In this document: positions 54,201 to 62,412 of the stretch, in pieces | Numbering within the stretch: position 1 is the stretch's first letter | Layout: each line of letters opens with the position of its first letter | DNA from: Gemmata massiliana | GTDB taxonomy: Bacteria; Planctomycetota; Planctomycetia; Gemmatales; Gemmataceae | Assembly (NCBI GenBank): GCA_000531095.1 | Contig: HG799463.1 | Location: forward strand, 879,422-943,421 | Reading direction: 5' to 3' | Length of the DNA: 64,000 nt | The notes under the pieces: model-generated | Told to the model about the DNA's origin: nothing | The model's database searches: none | What the model saw: only the letters and a program-made list of their open reading frames with translations | Translations under genes and position numbers: made by a program

Positions 54201-54269
54201 AAACATCGGCTGTGCGTCCGCGGAGACGGACGACAGAGAGCGGTGACAGCGGGGGCAGGTTACGACCAT
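51228..54269 (-). CDS. Ser/Thr kinase with RDD domain and second pseudokinase-like module
   Basis: A 1013-aa protein. N-terminal zinc ribbon (CPRCHRS, MFCMYCGQ); Hanks kinase domain at about 73-330 (GAGGMGTVYEA, VAVKLL, HRDVKPSNCFL, DFGLSKS, ASPEQI); an RDD-type membrane domain (AAAYILDRILLTFLIF; KWLLGLRVSRIG); then a second kinase-like module (GGYVVRGRLSVESND, VWLAEDRSLGRSVLLWL, PNGRVQVLDFPL) that lacks HRD/DFG catalytic residues; then a long tail with several transmembrane helices. Such kinases are abundant in Gemmata, but the kinase-RDD-pseudokinase order is noteworthy. The signal sensed is unknown. Confidence 0.9.
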   Translation of the reverse strand: MVVTCPRCHRSLSSVSADAQPMFCMYCGQKLTDSARPPSETHTQTFTPNADQVYSGIDDDLPPAQEPAPEEVGGYKLVKMLGAGGMGTVYEAEAPGSGHRVAVKLLSSRLASNPSSVERFRQEGRLASQLTHPRCVFVLAADTENGRPYIVMELMPGRTLKDLIDERGPLSQHEAITRTLDIIDGLSEAHRVGMIHRDVKPSNCFLTADDRVKVGDFGLSKSLAGTGQNHLTQTGAFLGTVLFASPEQIRGEPLDYGSDVYSVAATLYFLLTGQAPFHHESAATALAKAISDPLPRIRTKRPEVTAELESVLLRGLERDRTRRWQTLDDLREALVDLLPERQRPARPRVLAAAYILDRILLTFLIFPAEVLRIWLEGSRTGKIDLFELRWLPVGLLTAYFALSEGLLGATPGKWLLGLRVSRIGQTGPPGVSRALVRVFVFHALLAGAFFIPEELIHWFGPGLGGVLGTVAFLGSATAILLQVRKKWCYRGIHDFASGCRVTQRPLGARKLRLAVRQPTPLQTLLPPPADALPEVVGGYVVRGRLSVESNDEQVWLAEDRSLGRSVLLWLRPWGTLSLNTDPGRPTRLRRVGRGAISWGGTGFDWTAFAAPLGGPLVEAVRPGYPMPWADARYLLEQLVEEFRVAETESSVPPRLALDHVWVEPNGRVQVLDFPLCASHYRPNEPLAVLREVTSLVLEGQPRSNNGPVRAPLPAHASRVLNQLFETEPPLVEFQKELAETHAQQPEVTAQVRAAHLGIQAALLALPVASMFAIAFMLALFMAFESTLQAQRAKQAAEVLAHPETLTRLPDAVTPELLSALSNPNAKSRVNELVERTQAEAELRHAQLFRPQRLILERSGADRTVFSPSAVEPVLLWAGAPAGSSQSRSRAPWVSVVPIVSMVFALVPVGLMLFAGVTRRGVSMMLAGIAIIRADGRPAYRRQCSFRAGLVWFPITALLLGSILLQVYLPDAMYLAAVLWLLAAALLPIYAVIALRFPARPPQDRLAGTYLVPV

Positions 54270-54512
54270 TAGTGCAACACGCGGGCGGGGCGAACAGCCA
54301 TTATCAGCACAGGTACCCGATCCTCAAGCCTCACAGTAATTACAATGTGCGCCGCGGCTTCATTTCGTGCACGGCACACGGATTGTTGACCTCGTGTCCC
54401 GTAAACGGGAACGGTATCTTAAGGGCGGCAATGGAGTACGTTTGCGCTGATAACCCCGTCCGTGCCAGTCAGGAAGTTGCCCCGCACTCGACCTGTTGCC
54501 GTAGAAGCATCC

Positions 54513-56597
54513 CTACTTTTTCACGGTCACCCAGATCACGTCGCTCGCGTACCCGATTTTCACCACAAAATTGATCGCGACGAATCCCTGTACGCATACC
54601 GGTACGTCGGTCGACTCGGGAGCGTTCGGATCGGCTCTGAGCGTGATGTAACCCGTGCTACCAGTGCCCAGCAGCGTTTTGCTCTTGCCCTCCACCATTG
54701 TCACACCGGGCGGGAGCGGGTTGCCGTAAACCGTGTTGAGGTGCCGCAAAAGCACGTCGAGCGTCACGTCCTTCGTGTACTGTGGTCCGCGGACCACTTC
54801 GACATCGATTCGCACCTCCTCGCCCGGTTTCAGCGCGACGCGGGGCTGTTTCACTTTGATTTCGAGCAGGTCCGACGGGTTGGTGACCGCGACCGCGATC
54901 GTGCCCGCGTCGAACCGTCCGCGGCCCCCACCGGGAAGGTAGATCTCCTCCACCGCGACCGCCGGCCGTGTGAGCTGAACGGCTTCGCCCCGCTCGTTGG
55001 TTGCAGTCGCCGTGCCAGTGACCTTCACGACCGAAGCATCGAGTTTCACGTCTTTCGCCGCGCTTACCACGAGCAAGCCCTGAGTCATATTCGCGGGGAT
55101 CGTGAGGGCATTCACGGAAATACCGGCGGGAAACCCCTGCGCGTCCACCTTCACCGGTCCTGTGAAACCGTTTGCTCGCGTCACTTGCACGAACCACGCG
55201 GTGCGCGAGCCAGGGCCGATCATGGCCTTCGCGGGATCACACTTGATGGCGAAGTCCGGCTTCGCGAAGTCGCATTCGAGGTAGTAGATGAACCCGTCGC
55301 CGCCCTTGTTGTTCAGGTCGCGCATGCGGACGACGTAATCGCCGTCGCTCGGTGGTGTGAAAGTCAGCCCCGCGTCTTTGCCGTTGAGGTCGTCGTTGGA
55401 CGCGAGAATCTTGCCCTCGGGCGTCATTACGTCGATTTGAGAATCGAGTTGGCTGGTCAGCGGCGAACCGAAGCGCCGGGCGAAAACTTCGAGGCGAACC
55501 GCGCGTCCCTTCGGGGCCGTGAAAACGAAGTGATCGAGGTCGCGTTTCGTTCCGATACGGCCGTTCGCGCCGCCCGGAATCGCGATTCGCGTCGCTTGCT
55601 TCGGCGTGTCGCTCGGCTCTTGTTCCTCGATCAGCGGAACGGGCGTCACCACAACGGGAACGGGGTTCGTTTCGGTCCCGTTGAGCTTCAGCGGCGCGGT
55701 GTGAATACCGGTTGCAGTTGGTGCCGTGATGAGCCAGTCCTTCCCAGCAACGGCCGCACTCCCAACGGGTTGCGCCTTCACGGACTGGCCCGGGTTCACG
55801 GCGAGTGGAAAAGACCACACGGCCCGCGGTGCATCGGTGATCGAGAGCGCGTAGGCCCAACGTGGATCGCCGTCGTACTTCGCGTCGCGCACCGAAACGC
55901 GGTACTCGCCGTCCTTCGGCACGGTGAACGTCAGCACAGGGTCGGCGAAATACCCGTCGTCCGCGGCCGCGAGTTCGCGCCCCTCGGTGTCGTAGATCGC
56001 GATGAGCGGGTCCGCGTGTTTTTGGAGATCGTGGATCTTGTCCTGAATCCGGGCACACGTCACTTCGAGCGTGAGTCGCTGACCGGCCCGCGCGCGGAAA
56101 GAATAGTAGTCGACGGCTTCGGGGGTCTTGATGCGCCCGCACACCACAGACGGCACCGGAACGGGGTGCGGCTTCGCCATCGTGGACGGTGCGGGCTTTT
56201 CCCTCACAACGGGGGTATCAACGACGAGGAGTTGCCCAAGCGACGAGACACCGAGCGTCGACGCGATGCGGAACTCGCGCACGCCGAGCGGCGCATCGGG
56301 CGCGACCGTGACTTTCAGTGTGCCCGAAAGGATATTGGGGTTGGTCGGCGCCTTCGGATTTGGTGTTTTTGGCGCGGGTTCTTTGTTCGGTGCGACTTCC
56401 GCGCTGACGCCGGCGCCTTCTATGAGAACCTTGTACGCGCCTGCGAGCGAACTGGTGCGGCACTCGACAATCACGTCCGCCGTGGTGCCGCGTTGGACCG
56501 CGACCGGCGACACGTGCGTAATCATCGGAAAGGAGGTTTGCGCCGCGGCCACCGGAGCGATGGCGGCAACGCACAAAAGAGCGATCGCGGTACGCAT
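54513..56597 (-). CDS. Exported protein with two PPC (pre-peptidase C-terminal) domains
   Basis: A 694-aa protein, start at 56597 (MRTAIALLCVAAIAPVAAAQ) with a signal peptide. N-terminal beta region, then two PPC-like beta-sandwich domains (YYSFRARAGQRLTLEVTCAR, ADDGYFADPVLTFTVPKDGE; and HFVFTAPKGRAVRLEVFARR, LTFTPPSDGDYVVRMRDLNN), then a beta-rich C-terminal half with Ig-like segments. PPC domains usually aid export or substrate contact; here there is no protease domain. Probably a surface or periplasmic protein of unknown role. It is monocistronic. Confidence 0.85.
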   Translation of the reverse strand: MRTAIALLCVAAIAPVAAAQTSFPMITHVSPVAVQRGTTADVIVECRTSSLAGAYKVLIEGAGVSAEVAPNKEPAPKTPNPKAPTNPNILSGTLKVTVAPDAPLGVREFRIASTLGVSSLGQLLVVDTPVVREKPAPSTMAKPHPVPVPSVVCGRIKTPEAVDYYSFRARAGQRLTLEVTCARIQDKIHDLQKHADPLIAIYDTEGRELAAADDGYFADPVLTFTVPKDGEYRVSVRDAKYDGDPRWAYALSITDAPRAVWSFPLAVNPGQSVKAQPVGSAAVAGKDWLITAPTATGIHTAPLKLNGTETNPVPVVVTPVPLIEEQEPSDTPKQATRIAIPGGANGRIGTKRDLDHFVFTAPKGRAVRLEVFARRFGSPLTSQLDSQIDVMTPEGKILASNDDLNGKDAGLTFTPPSDGDYVVRMRDLNNKGGDGFIYYLECDFAKPDFAIKCDPAKAMIGPGSRTAWFVQVTRANGFTGPVKVDAQGFPAGISVNALTIPANMTQGLLVVSAAKDVKLDASVVKVTGTATATNERGEAVQLTRPAVAVEEIYLPGGGRGRFDAGTIAVAVTNPSDLLEIKVKQPRVALKPGEEVRIDVEVVRGPQYTKDVTLDVLLRHLNTVYGNPLPPGVTMVEGKSKTLLGTGSTGYITLRADPNAPESTDVPVCVQGFVAINFVVKIGYASDVIWVTVKK

Positions 56598-56692
56598 GCG
56601 AAAGCCCCGAAAAGCCGGGCGAACGGCCGACACGAGCCGGCGGTACCGAGAGCGCCCGATCGAGATAAACCGGCCAGGCGCTCAAAGCGAAC

Positions 56693-57298
56693 TTACTTGC
56701 CTTCTTCGTACTTGCTCAGTTCCAGCTTCACGACTTCGTTGGACTGGAGGACGAACTCCTCCTTCACGATGCCGCGGTCCTTGGCGAACCACAGGCGCAC
56801 GGTGGTCTTCGCCCCCGCGACGTCCATGTCCTTACCTTCTACGTACACCGTCTCGAAGTCGCCGGCCGGGGTCTTGATCTTCTCCTTGTCGTTGACCACC
56901 TTCATCGTGCCCTTGATGGTCTGCGTGCCGACCTTGCTGTTGACCTCCCAGGTCGCGTCCTTCTTGATCGGGAGCGCGAGCACCTTCACGGGCGGGTCGA
57001 GTTTGTCTTCCTTCACCTTCGTGCGGTACACGCCGTCGGCCTTGATGACGTACACCTCGGACATCTTCGACTCGGTGCCCACCTTCGTATCGACCTGGAA
57101 GTGGTCCTCGGTGCCGACCTTGTCGGACTTCACGACCACAACCTTCACTTCGTTGTCACCGACCTTGTAGGTCCACGTCGTGTTCTTCTTGAGCGGGAAG
57201 TACCCTTCGGCTTGTGGCGCGTCCTTCGGTTGCGCGAGTACCGCGCCGCCGAACATTACCGCCGCCGCACCCAAAACCAAACGGATCGCGCGCAACAT
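56693..57298 (-). CDS. Small exported protein of unknown function
   Basis: A 201-aa protein starting MLRAIRLVLGAAAVMFGGAV at 57298, with a signal peptide ending near VLAQP. The mature part is beta-rich and charged (YFPLKKNTTWTYKVGDNEVK, YVIKADGVYRTKVKEDKLD, TIKGTMKVVNDKEKI, FETVYVEGKDMDVAG). The pattern is reminiscent of the single-domain beta-barrel or lipocalin-like proteins found in planctomycetes, but I cannot name a family. The GCTAACA boxes lie about 120 bp upstream. Confidence 0.75.
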   Translation of the reverse strand: MLRAIRLVLGAAAVMFGGAVLAQPKDAPQAEGYFPLKKNTTWTYKVGDNEVKVVVVKSDKVGTEDHFQVDTKVGTESKMSEVYVIKADGVYRTKVKEDKLDPPVKVLALPIKKDATWEVNSKVGTQTIKGTMKVVNDKEKIKTPAGDFETVYVEGKDMDVAGAKTTVRLWFAKDRGIVKEEFVLQSNEVVKLELSKYEEGK

Positions 57299-57414
57299 CC
57301 GCAGGACTCCTGAGTTGTTACCGGATGGAAAAGGCCGTCGGAGTAATATACGCCACCGGTCCGCGAAAGCCCATGAGACTCCCACTCGCGGATTCGATAC
57401 CCGCTCCGCACCAC

Positions 57415-57570
57415 GCTAACAATTGCTAACCTTTTGGTCCGCGGGCGGTTTCTGATTCGCTATATTCGCGATCTAACTGTCTGCGCCTTAAGGTTTTGGG
57501 AAGACATTCGCCCCACACGCGCAGCAGCGGGTGCTAACAATCCTCCAAAAACCGCGATTTTCGGCTAACA
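57415..57570 (+). promoter_or_regulatory. GCTAACA boxes, second array
   Basis: GCTAACAATTGCTAACC at 57415-57431 gives a pair spaced 10 bp, then GCTAACAATC at 57533-57542, then GCTAACA at 57564-57570. The pair-to-single distance (118 bp) is almost the same as at 7533-7652 (119 bp), although the sequence between is different. The purpose is unknown; a transcription-factor or nucleoid-protein site is most likely. Confidence 0.4.
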
Positions 57571-57603
57571 CGGCACCTCATTTTGGGTGGAAATCGGTGA
57601 GCA

Positions 57604-57742
57604 GTGGAAGAGTTTTGACAGGATTTACAGGATGAACGGGATCAGAACCCAAAGTCGGTTGAACACGGCCTCACGAGCCGCGCTCTCGAGTGCCTGTTCC
57701 GAATCCGGTCGATCCTGTAAATCCTGTCAAAAACTCTTCCAC
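57604..57742. repeat. Inverted repeat with GACAGGATTTACAGGAT arms
   Basis: Arms at 57604-57633 and 57712-57742 match as reverse complements over about 30 bp with a 1-nt difference, separated by about 78 bp. The core TCCTGTAAATCCTGTC looks like a dispersed bacterial repeat. It sits downstream of the chemoreceptor gene's 3' end. Confidence 0.8.
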
Positions 57743-57902
57743 TTCTCACCGGCTGTTCGCCGGTAACGGCTGCCGATCACCTACCGTTCGTCAAATCCGC
57801 GGGCGACGGCAGCCATTTGCTAATTCTAACAAAGTGAACAAAAGAATACAACAAATTCCCCGCCGTACCGGAACTCACCGCTCGGGCGATCCCGGAGCGG
57901 CC

Positions 57903-60227
57903 CTAGAACTCGGTGAACCCGCCGTGATCGTCGTTCCCGAGCCGGTCGAGTTCGTGGGAGCGCCCGTTGCCGTTGGGGGGCCCGTTCTTGAGCGCCCGGG
58001 CCACCGCGGGGCGAGGTTTGGTCGCCGGGAGTTTGGCCCGAACCGCACTCGGCGCCCGCCCGTTTTCGCTGAGCTTGAACCGTGCGACGAGGTCGCGGAG
58101 CTGGGCGGCTTGGTCGGTGAGCGTTTGGGCCGTGGCGGACATCTCTTCGGTCTGGGAGGCGTTCTTCTGGGTTACGGCGTCCATCTGGGTGACGGCCTTA
58201 TTGACCTGCTCGATGCCCGCGGACTGTTCCTTGCCCGCGGCCGCGATCTCCGTGATGATGTCCGTCACCCGCTTCACCGAAGTGACGATCTCGCCCAGCG
58301 CCGAACCGGACTGATTCACCAGTTCCGTGCCCGCGTCAACTTTTTTGACCGAGTCCTCGATCAGCGACTTGATCTCTTTCGCGGACGTGGCCGAACGCTG
58401 GGCCAGGTTGCGCACTTCGCTCGCCACCACCGCGAACCCCCGGCCTTGTTCCCCGGCCCGGGCCGCTTCGACGGCGGCGTTGAGGGCGAGCAGGTTGGTC
58501 TGGAACGCGATCTCGTCGATCGTCGTGATAATGTCCGCGATCTTCTTCGACGACTGATTGATCGCGCTCATCGCGTCGACCGCGTTGCCGACCACCTGAC
58601 CGCCCTTCTCGGCGATGTCGCGCGAGGTACTGGCGAGCTGGCGGGCCTGTTGCGCGCTGTCGGAGTTCTGGCGCACGGTGGCGGTGATCTCTTCGAGCGT
58701 GCTCGCCGTTTCTTCCAGGCCGCTGGCCTGCTCTTGGGCGCCGGTCGAGATCTCGTCGCTGGCCGCGGACAGTTGGCTCGAGGCGTGCGCGAGCTGCTCG
58801 GACACTTCGCGCACCCCCTCCAGGGCCGCCCGGACCGAGACGATCGCCCGATTGAGCGCGGCCCCCATCTGCCCGACTTGGTCGGTACCCAGGTCCGGGG
58901 CCTCTTGCGTGAAGTCGCCCGCGGCCACGGCGCGCACCGCGGTCATGATCGTGGCGACCTTGTCTTTCAACTCGGCCGCGTCCTCCTTGACCTTCTGTTC
59001 CATGTTCTTGGCGGCCGTGATGTCGGTCGCGAATTTGACCACCTTGTAAGGCTTGCCGTTGAGGTCCGGGATCGGATTGTACGAGGCCTGGAGCCACACG
59101 GCCCGGCCCGCTTTGTCCACGCGCTGGAACTCGCCGATTACGGGTTCGCCCCGGTTCAGTTTGGCCCAGAACTCGCGGTACTCGGGGCCGGACGCGAGCG
59201 CGGGGGCGACGAACGTGCGGTGGTGCCGGCCCTGAACCTCCGCGAGGGCGTAGCCCATCGTGCGCTGGAAGTTCTCGTTGGCGCTCGCGACGGTCCCGTC
59301 CATCTTGAACTCGATCACGGCCTGGGCGCGCCCGATGGCCGCGATCTGGCCGGCGAAGTCCGCGTTCTCCGCGCGCTGCTTGCCCACGGCGTCCCAGTCG
59401 ACCTTGTCCTGGTGGAGCGCGGTGTGGATGCCCTGGACCGTGGCGTTGAGGGCCGCGCCCATCTGCCCGAACTCGTCGGCCGAGGTCACCGTCGCCTTCT
59501 GCGTCAGGTCGCCCGTGGACACCGCCCGGAGCACCTCCACCGTGGTGTTCAACGGGTTCACGATCAGGTTCCGGAAGAAGATCCCGAGCCCGATGGCCAC
59601 GAGCACCGCGCCCCCGATGACCGCGTACATGGTTGCCTTGGACGACGCGAACAGTTCCCGTGCGTCCTTGGCTTCGCCCTCTCCGATCTCGCCCTGTAGG
59701 TCGCACATCTCGTTCAGTTGCGCGTTCATTTTGAGCGCGTTGGGGATCGAGTTGAAGCACACCTGTTCCGCGCGCTCGAGATCCCCACTCTTCAGCGCCC
59801 CCATTATGGCCTCGTGGTCCCGGTAGAACTCCGCCACGCGCGGCTGGAGCTCGGCCCAGAGCTTCTTCTCCTTCTCGACCATCGGGAGCGCTTCGTACTT
59901 TTTCGCCGCTTCGCGGGCCTTGACCACCGCGGTTTCCAGCGCGCCCGAGGCCTGGGTCCTTATGGTCTCGTCCTTGCGGCGCGTGGCCACGAGGAGCGAG
60001 CGCTCGGTGCGCTGAACGGCGCTGAGGTGCCCGCGCAGGTCGGTCAGCGCGCGGAGCGACGGGAGCAGGTTCCCGTTGGCGTTCTCCAGGGACTGGTTGA
60101 TCTGGGTCATGGACCGAACGCCCCACAGCCCGACGGCCGCGCACGCGACCGCGAGCACCAGGAACCCACCGACGAGGCGCGTACCGATCCCCAGGTTATT
60201 GAACTTCTCCGTGAGTTGGCTCGGCAT
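57903..60227 (-). CDS. Methyl-accepting chemotaxis protein with PAS domain
   Basis: A 774-aa chemoreceptor. A first transmembrane helix ([18 protein letters not shown]) begins near 18, followed by a four-helix-bundle-like ligand region, a second helix ([18 protein letters not shown]) near 205, a HAMP domain, a PAS domain ([20 protein letters not shown]), a second HAMP-like part, and the MCP signalling hairpin ([20 protein letters not shown], then [20 protein letters not shown]). The start at 60227 has the typical cytoplasmic N-terminus. No che genes lie nearby, so it is an orphan receptor. PAS domains in such proteins often bind haem or FAD, but the ligand is not evident. Confidence 0.94.
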   Translation of the reverse strand: MPSQLTEKFNNLGIGTRLVGGFLVLAVACAAVGLWGVRSMTQINQSLENANGNLLPSLRALTDLRGHLSAVQRTERSLLVATRRKDETIRTQASGALETAVVKAREAAKKYEALPMVEKEKKLWAELQPRVAEFYRDHEAIMGALKSGDLERAEQVCFNSIPNALKMNAQLNEMCDLQGEIGEGEAKDARELFASSKATMYAVIGGAVLVAIGLGIFFRNLIVNPLNTTVEVLRAVSTGDLTQKATVTSADEFGQMGAALNATVQGIHTALHQDKVDWDAVGKQRAENADFAGQIAAIGRAQAVIEFKMDGTVASANENFQRTMGYALAEVQGRHHRTFVAPALASGPEYREFWAKLNRGEPVIGEFQRVDKAGRAVWLQASYNPIPDLNGKPYKVVKFATDITAAKNMEQKVKEDAAELKDKVATIMTAVRAVAAGDFTQEAPDLGTDQVGQMGAALNRAIVSVRAALEGVREVSEQLAHASSQLSAASDEISTGAQEQASGLEETASTLEEITATVRQNSDSAQQARQLASTSRDIAEKGGQVVGNAVDAMSAINQSSKKIADIITTIDEIAFQTNLLALNAAVEAARAGEQGRGFAVVASEVRNLAQRSATSAKEIKSLIEDSVKKVDAGTELVNQSGSALGEIVTSVKRVTDIITEIAAAGKEQSAGIEQVNKAVTQMDAVTQKNASQTEEMSATAQTLTDQAAQLRDLVARFKLSENGRAPSAVRAKLPATKPRPAVARALKNGPPNGNGRSHELDRLGNDDHGGFTEF

Positions 60228-60927
60228 GGACAGCGTATCCTAAATCGGGTGGCGGCATGGCGAGCGGGCGGCTCGGGTGAACGTTCGGGCGCGGGCGAAC
60301 CGGGGCACCGGTCGTGCGGTGGTCGTCACGAACCGGTTGAAGTCAGTCGAGGTGTGAGGAGCGCGCTTAATGCACTAAATAACATAAAATCGTCGATTCT
60401 TTATAAGCTATTTCCTGTAAATATTCTTTGAGCATTGCAACACTAGAACCGCATCCGCGCCGTGCGCCTCCTACGGGGCAGGAATGTCAAAATTCGCGCG
60501 AGGCGGCGAATCTTATGGCCCAATCACCAAATTAGGACGAGGGCATCGCATAAGGGCGCGGGCAAAGTGGCGCGCGGCAGGTGCCACACCGCCCGAGCTT
60601 CGCAAGGAACTCGAGCTTCAAGTGCGTGCGGTTCGATCTTCCGTTGAGACAACCAACCCTAGCGCGCACCCGCGGGTAGCGCGCGTCAGGAAAATCCCCC
60701 GCGCGGCTCAAGTGCGCCGCGCCGACGCGAAGTAATTGGATTCGCGCATTCGATCTGGAAGTGCCACGGATTCGCGAGGTGTTCGTGAATGGTCTTGGCC
60801 CTTACCGGTGGCGGTGAGGGCGGGCCGGTCACTTCTGCCGTTGGGGGCGGACCAACGGCAGAAGTGATGCGGCGCGGGCGATTCGAGAGCGTCCGTGCTT
60901 CGTTTCGTCCGCGCCGCACGGCTCTTA
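60228..60927. other. 700-bp region between chemoreceptor and EF-hand genes
   Basis: A short AT-rich stretch near 60365-60430 should include the promoter of the chemoreceptor gene. An 83-codon ORF at 60484-60735 on the + strand is very basic and has no motif, so I leave it unannotated. The rest is the hairpin described next. Confidence 0.45.
60829..60867. terminator. 16-bp hairpin after the EF-hand gene
   Basis: TCACTTCTGCCGTTGG (60829-60844) and its exact complement at 60852-60867 (loop GGGCGGA) lie about 60 nt past the EF-hand gene's stop on its strand. It is a probable terminator of the DUF1553-DUF1501-EF-hand unit. Confidence 0.75.
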
Positions 60928-62412
60928 CTATTTCTTGGCCTTCTCCGATTTCTCTGCTTCCTCCGCGCTCAACAACCCGTCCTTATCAAGATCGAGTTTG
61001 TCGAACACGTCGGCCGGGCCTGTGAACTCGCGCCGGGACACGTCGCCGTCGCCGTTACGGTCCATCGAGCGGAACCACGCCGGTCCGCGGCGCGCGTCGA
61101 GGGCCAGTGTTTGAGGGTACCCGCGACTCGCCGCGACGAGGAGCACGTTCGGCAACGCCTTCGGGTCGAACGCACCACTGGTGACGCACCCCGCACCCTT
61201 TAACTGCTCCCACGCGCCGCGGAGTTCGCGCGGGGAGAGAGCGCCGTCGTGGTTCGTGTCCAGAATCTCGAACAGCCCCGCGCCATCGAGCACCGTGAGC
61301 AGCACCTGACCGCGTGCTACTTGCGCCTGGAGATCGAGCCACGCATCGAGTTCCTTACGGTCGAGGGTGCCGTCGCCGTTCAGGTCGGCGATCGGCGCGA
61401 GCCACGCCAAATTACCCCCGCGCCGCCGGGCGCCGGCGCCCTCTTCTGGTGGGGCGTCGAGTTGAGCCACGATCTGCTTCCGCGCGGCCGCCAGTGCTTC
61501 ATTCACTTTCCCGCTCGCGCCCCACCCGTCCACGCGGAACCGCCCGCTCGCGAACGCGAACCGGTTCGTGGTGCCCGGTTTGTCGGAAAGCTTCACGACC
61601 CAGGACGTGCCCGGCTCTTGCACTCGCCATGCGGGGAGTTCCGCGGCCTTGAACCGCTTGTTGCGCTGGGCGATTTCCGTTGCCCAGTGCGTGTCCTTGG
61701 GGTCGGACGGGAGCAGCACGAGCGGGAGCTTCGCGAGTACATCGGGCTGCACGCTGTCCGCGGCTGGTGGAGCAAGGAGCACGGTCCCCGCTGCACCGGG
61801 ATAAACGGCCTTCGGCACGAGTTCACCCGCACCGATCAGTTCGTCGTCGTTCTTGTCGAGTTTCTTCAGCACATCGGCGGCCGCGCTCCACTCCTTTTCG
61901 CTCACCTTCCCGTCGCCATCGGTATCCAGGTTTTTGACCAGCGCAGCAGCCAGTTCCGTACTCGCGGGCAACCGGCCGACGCCGACCTGCACGTTCCCGA
62001 CGCCGGCCGCGCGGTAGCACGCGGCGAGTTCGTCCGGGGTGACTTTGCCGTCGCCGTTGCGGTCCAATTCTGCGAATGTCGGCGCGGCGCCGACGGGAGG
62101 TGTGAACCCGTTACCCATTGCTTGGCGCAACGAGCGCACGGAGGGGAGCTGCGCGGCTTCCTTGGTGTCGAGCGCGCCGTCGTGGTTGCGGTCGAAGAAC
62201 GCAAAGAGCTTGGCGAACGTTTCGTCCCAGATCGCGGAGACTGCGACGCCGTCAACTTCCGCTCGGAGGTCGATGCGGGTGAGTTTTTCTTCGCCCAACA
62301 GTACGAACTGTACTGGTACGGCGGCGCCTTTAAGGGAAGCAGAATCGGCCGCGGGGGACCACCCGAACGCGGCGAACGCCAGCCCCAGCGCGCACAAAGT
62401 CATGCGAATCAC
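60928..62412 (-). CDS. Exported protein with eight EF-hand loops
   Basis: A 494-aa protein. The start is probably the GTG at 62412: AAGGAG lies 5 nt upstream, and the start overlaps the DUF1501 stop by 4 nt (GTGA). A signal peptide (LCALGLAFAAFGWSPAADS) follows. Eight EF-hand type loops can be counted: DRNHDGALDTKE, DRNGDGKVTPDE, DTDGDGKVSEKE, DKNDDELIGAGE, DLNGDGTLDRKE, DTNHDGALSPRE, DRNGDGDVSRRE and DLDKDGLLSAEE. The fourth is degenerate. Calcium-binding, secreted, of unknown role; translational coupling links it with the DUF1501 protein. Confidence 0.9.
   Translation of the reverse strand: MIRMTLCALGLAFAAFGWSPAADSASLKGAAVPVQFVLLGEEKLTRIDLRAEVDGVAVSAIWDETFAKLFAFFDRNHDGALDTKEAAQLPSVRSLRQAMGNGFTPPVGAAPTFAELDRNGDGKVTPDELAACYRAAGVGNVQVGVGRLPASTELAAALVKNLDTDGDGKVSEKEWSAAADVLKKLDKNDDELIGAGELVPKAVYPGAAGTVLLAPPAADSVQPDVLAKLPLVLLPSDPKDTHWATEIAQRNKRFKAAELPAWRVQEPGTSWVVKLSDKPGTTNRFAFASGRFRVDGWGASGKVNEALAAARKQIVAQLDAPPEEGAGARRRGGNLAWLAPIADLNGDGTLDRKELDAWLDLQAQVARGQVLLTVLDGAGLFEILDTNHDGALSPRELRGAWEQLKGAGCVTSGAFDPKALPNVLLVAASRGYPQTLALDARRGPAWFRSMDRNGDGDVSRREFTGPADVFDKLDLDKDGLLSAEEAEKSEKAKK

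Larger units (their letters stand above)
57299..57902. other. 604-bp gene-free region upstream of a small exported protein
   Basis: No convincing ORF on either strand. The region is AT-richer than average and holds the GCTAACA boxes and the 30-bp inverted repeat at 57604-57742. It lies between two leftward genes, so it must include the promoter of the small exported protein and the downstream end of the chemoreceptor gene. Confidence 0.5.

Noticed and set aside
54462-57170. 902-codon open frame on the + strand
   Set aside because: It runs antisense across two exported-protein genes whose own frames have signal peptides and domains; it is a GC-rich shadow.
60484-60735. 83-codon basic ORF on the + strand
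   Set aside because: Composition is unusual and no motif, partner or conserved start is visible; it lies in a gap that otherwise looks non-coding.
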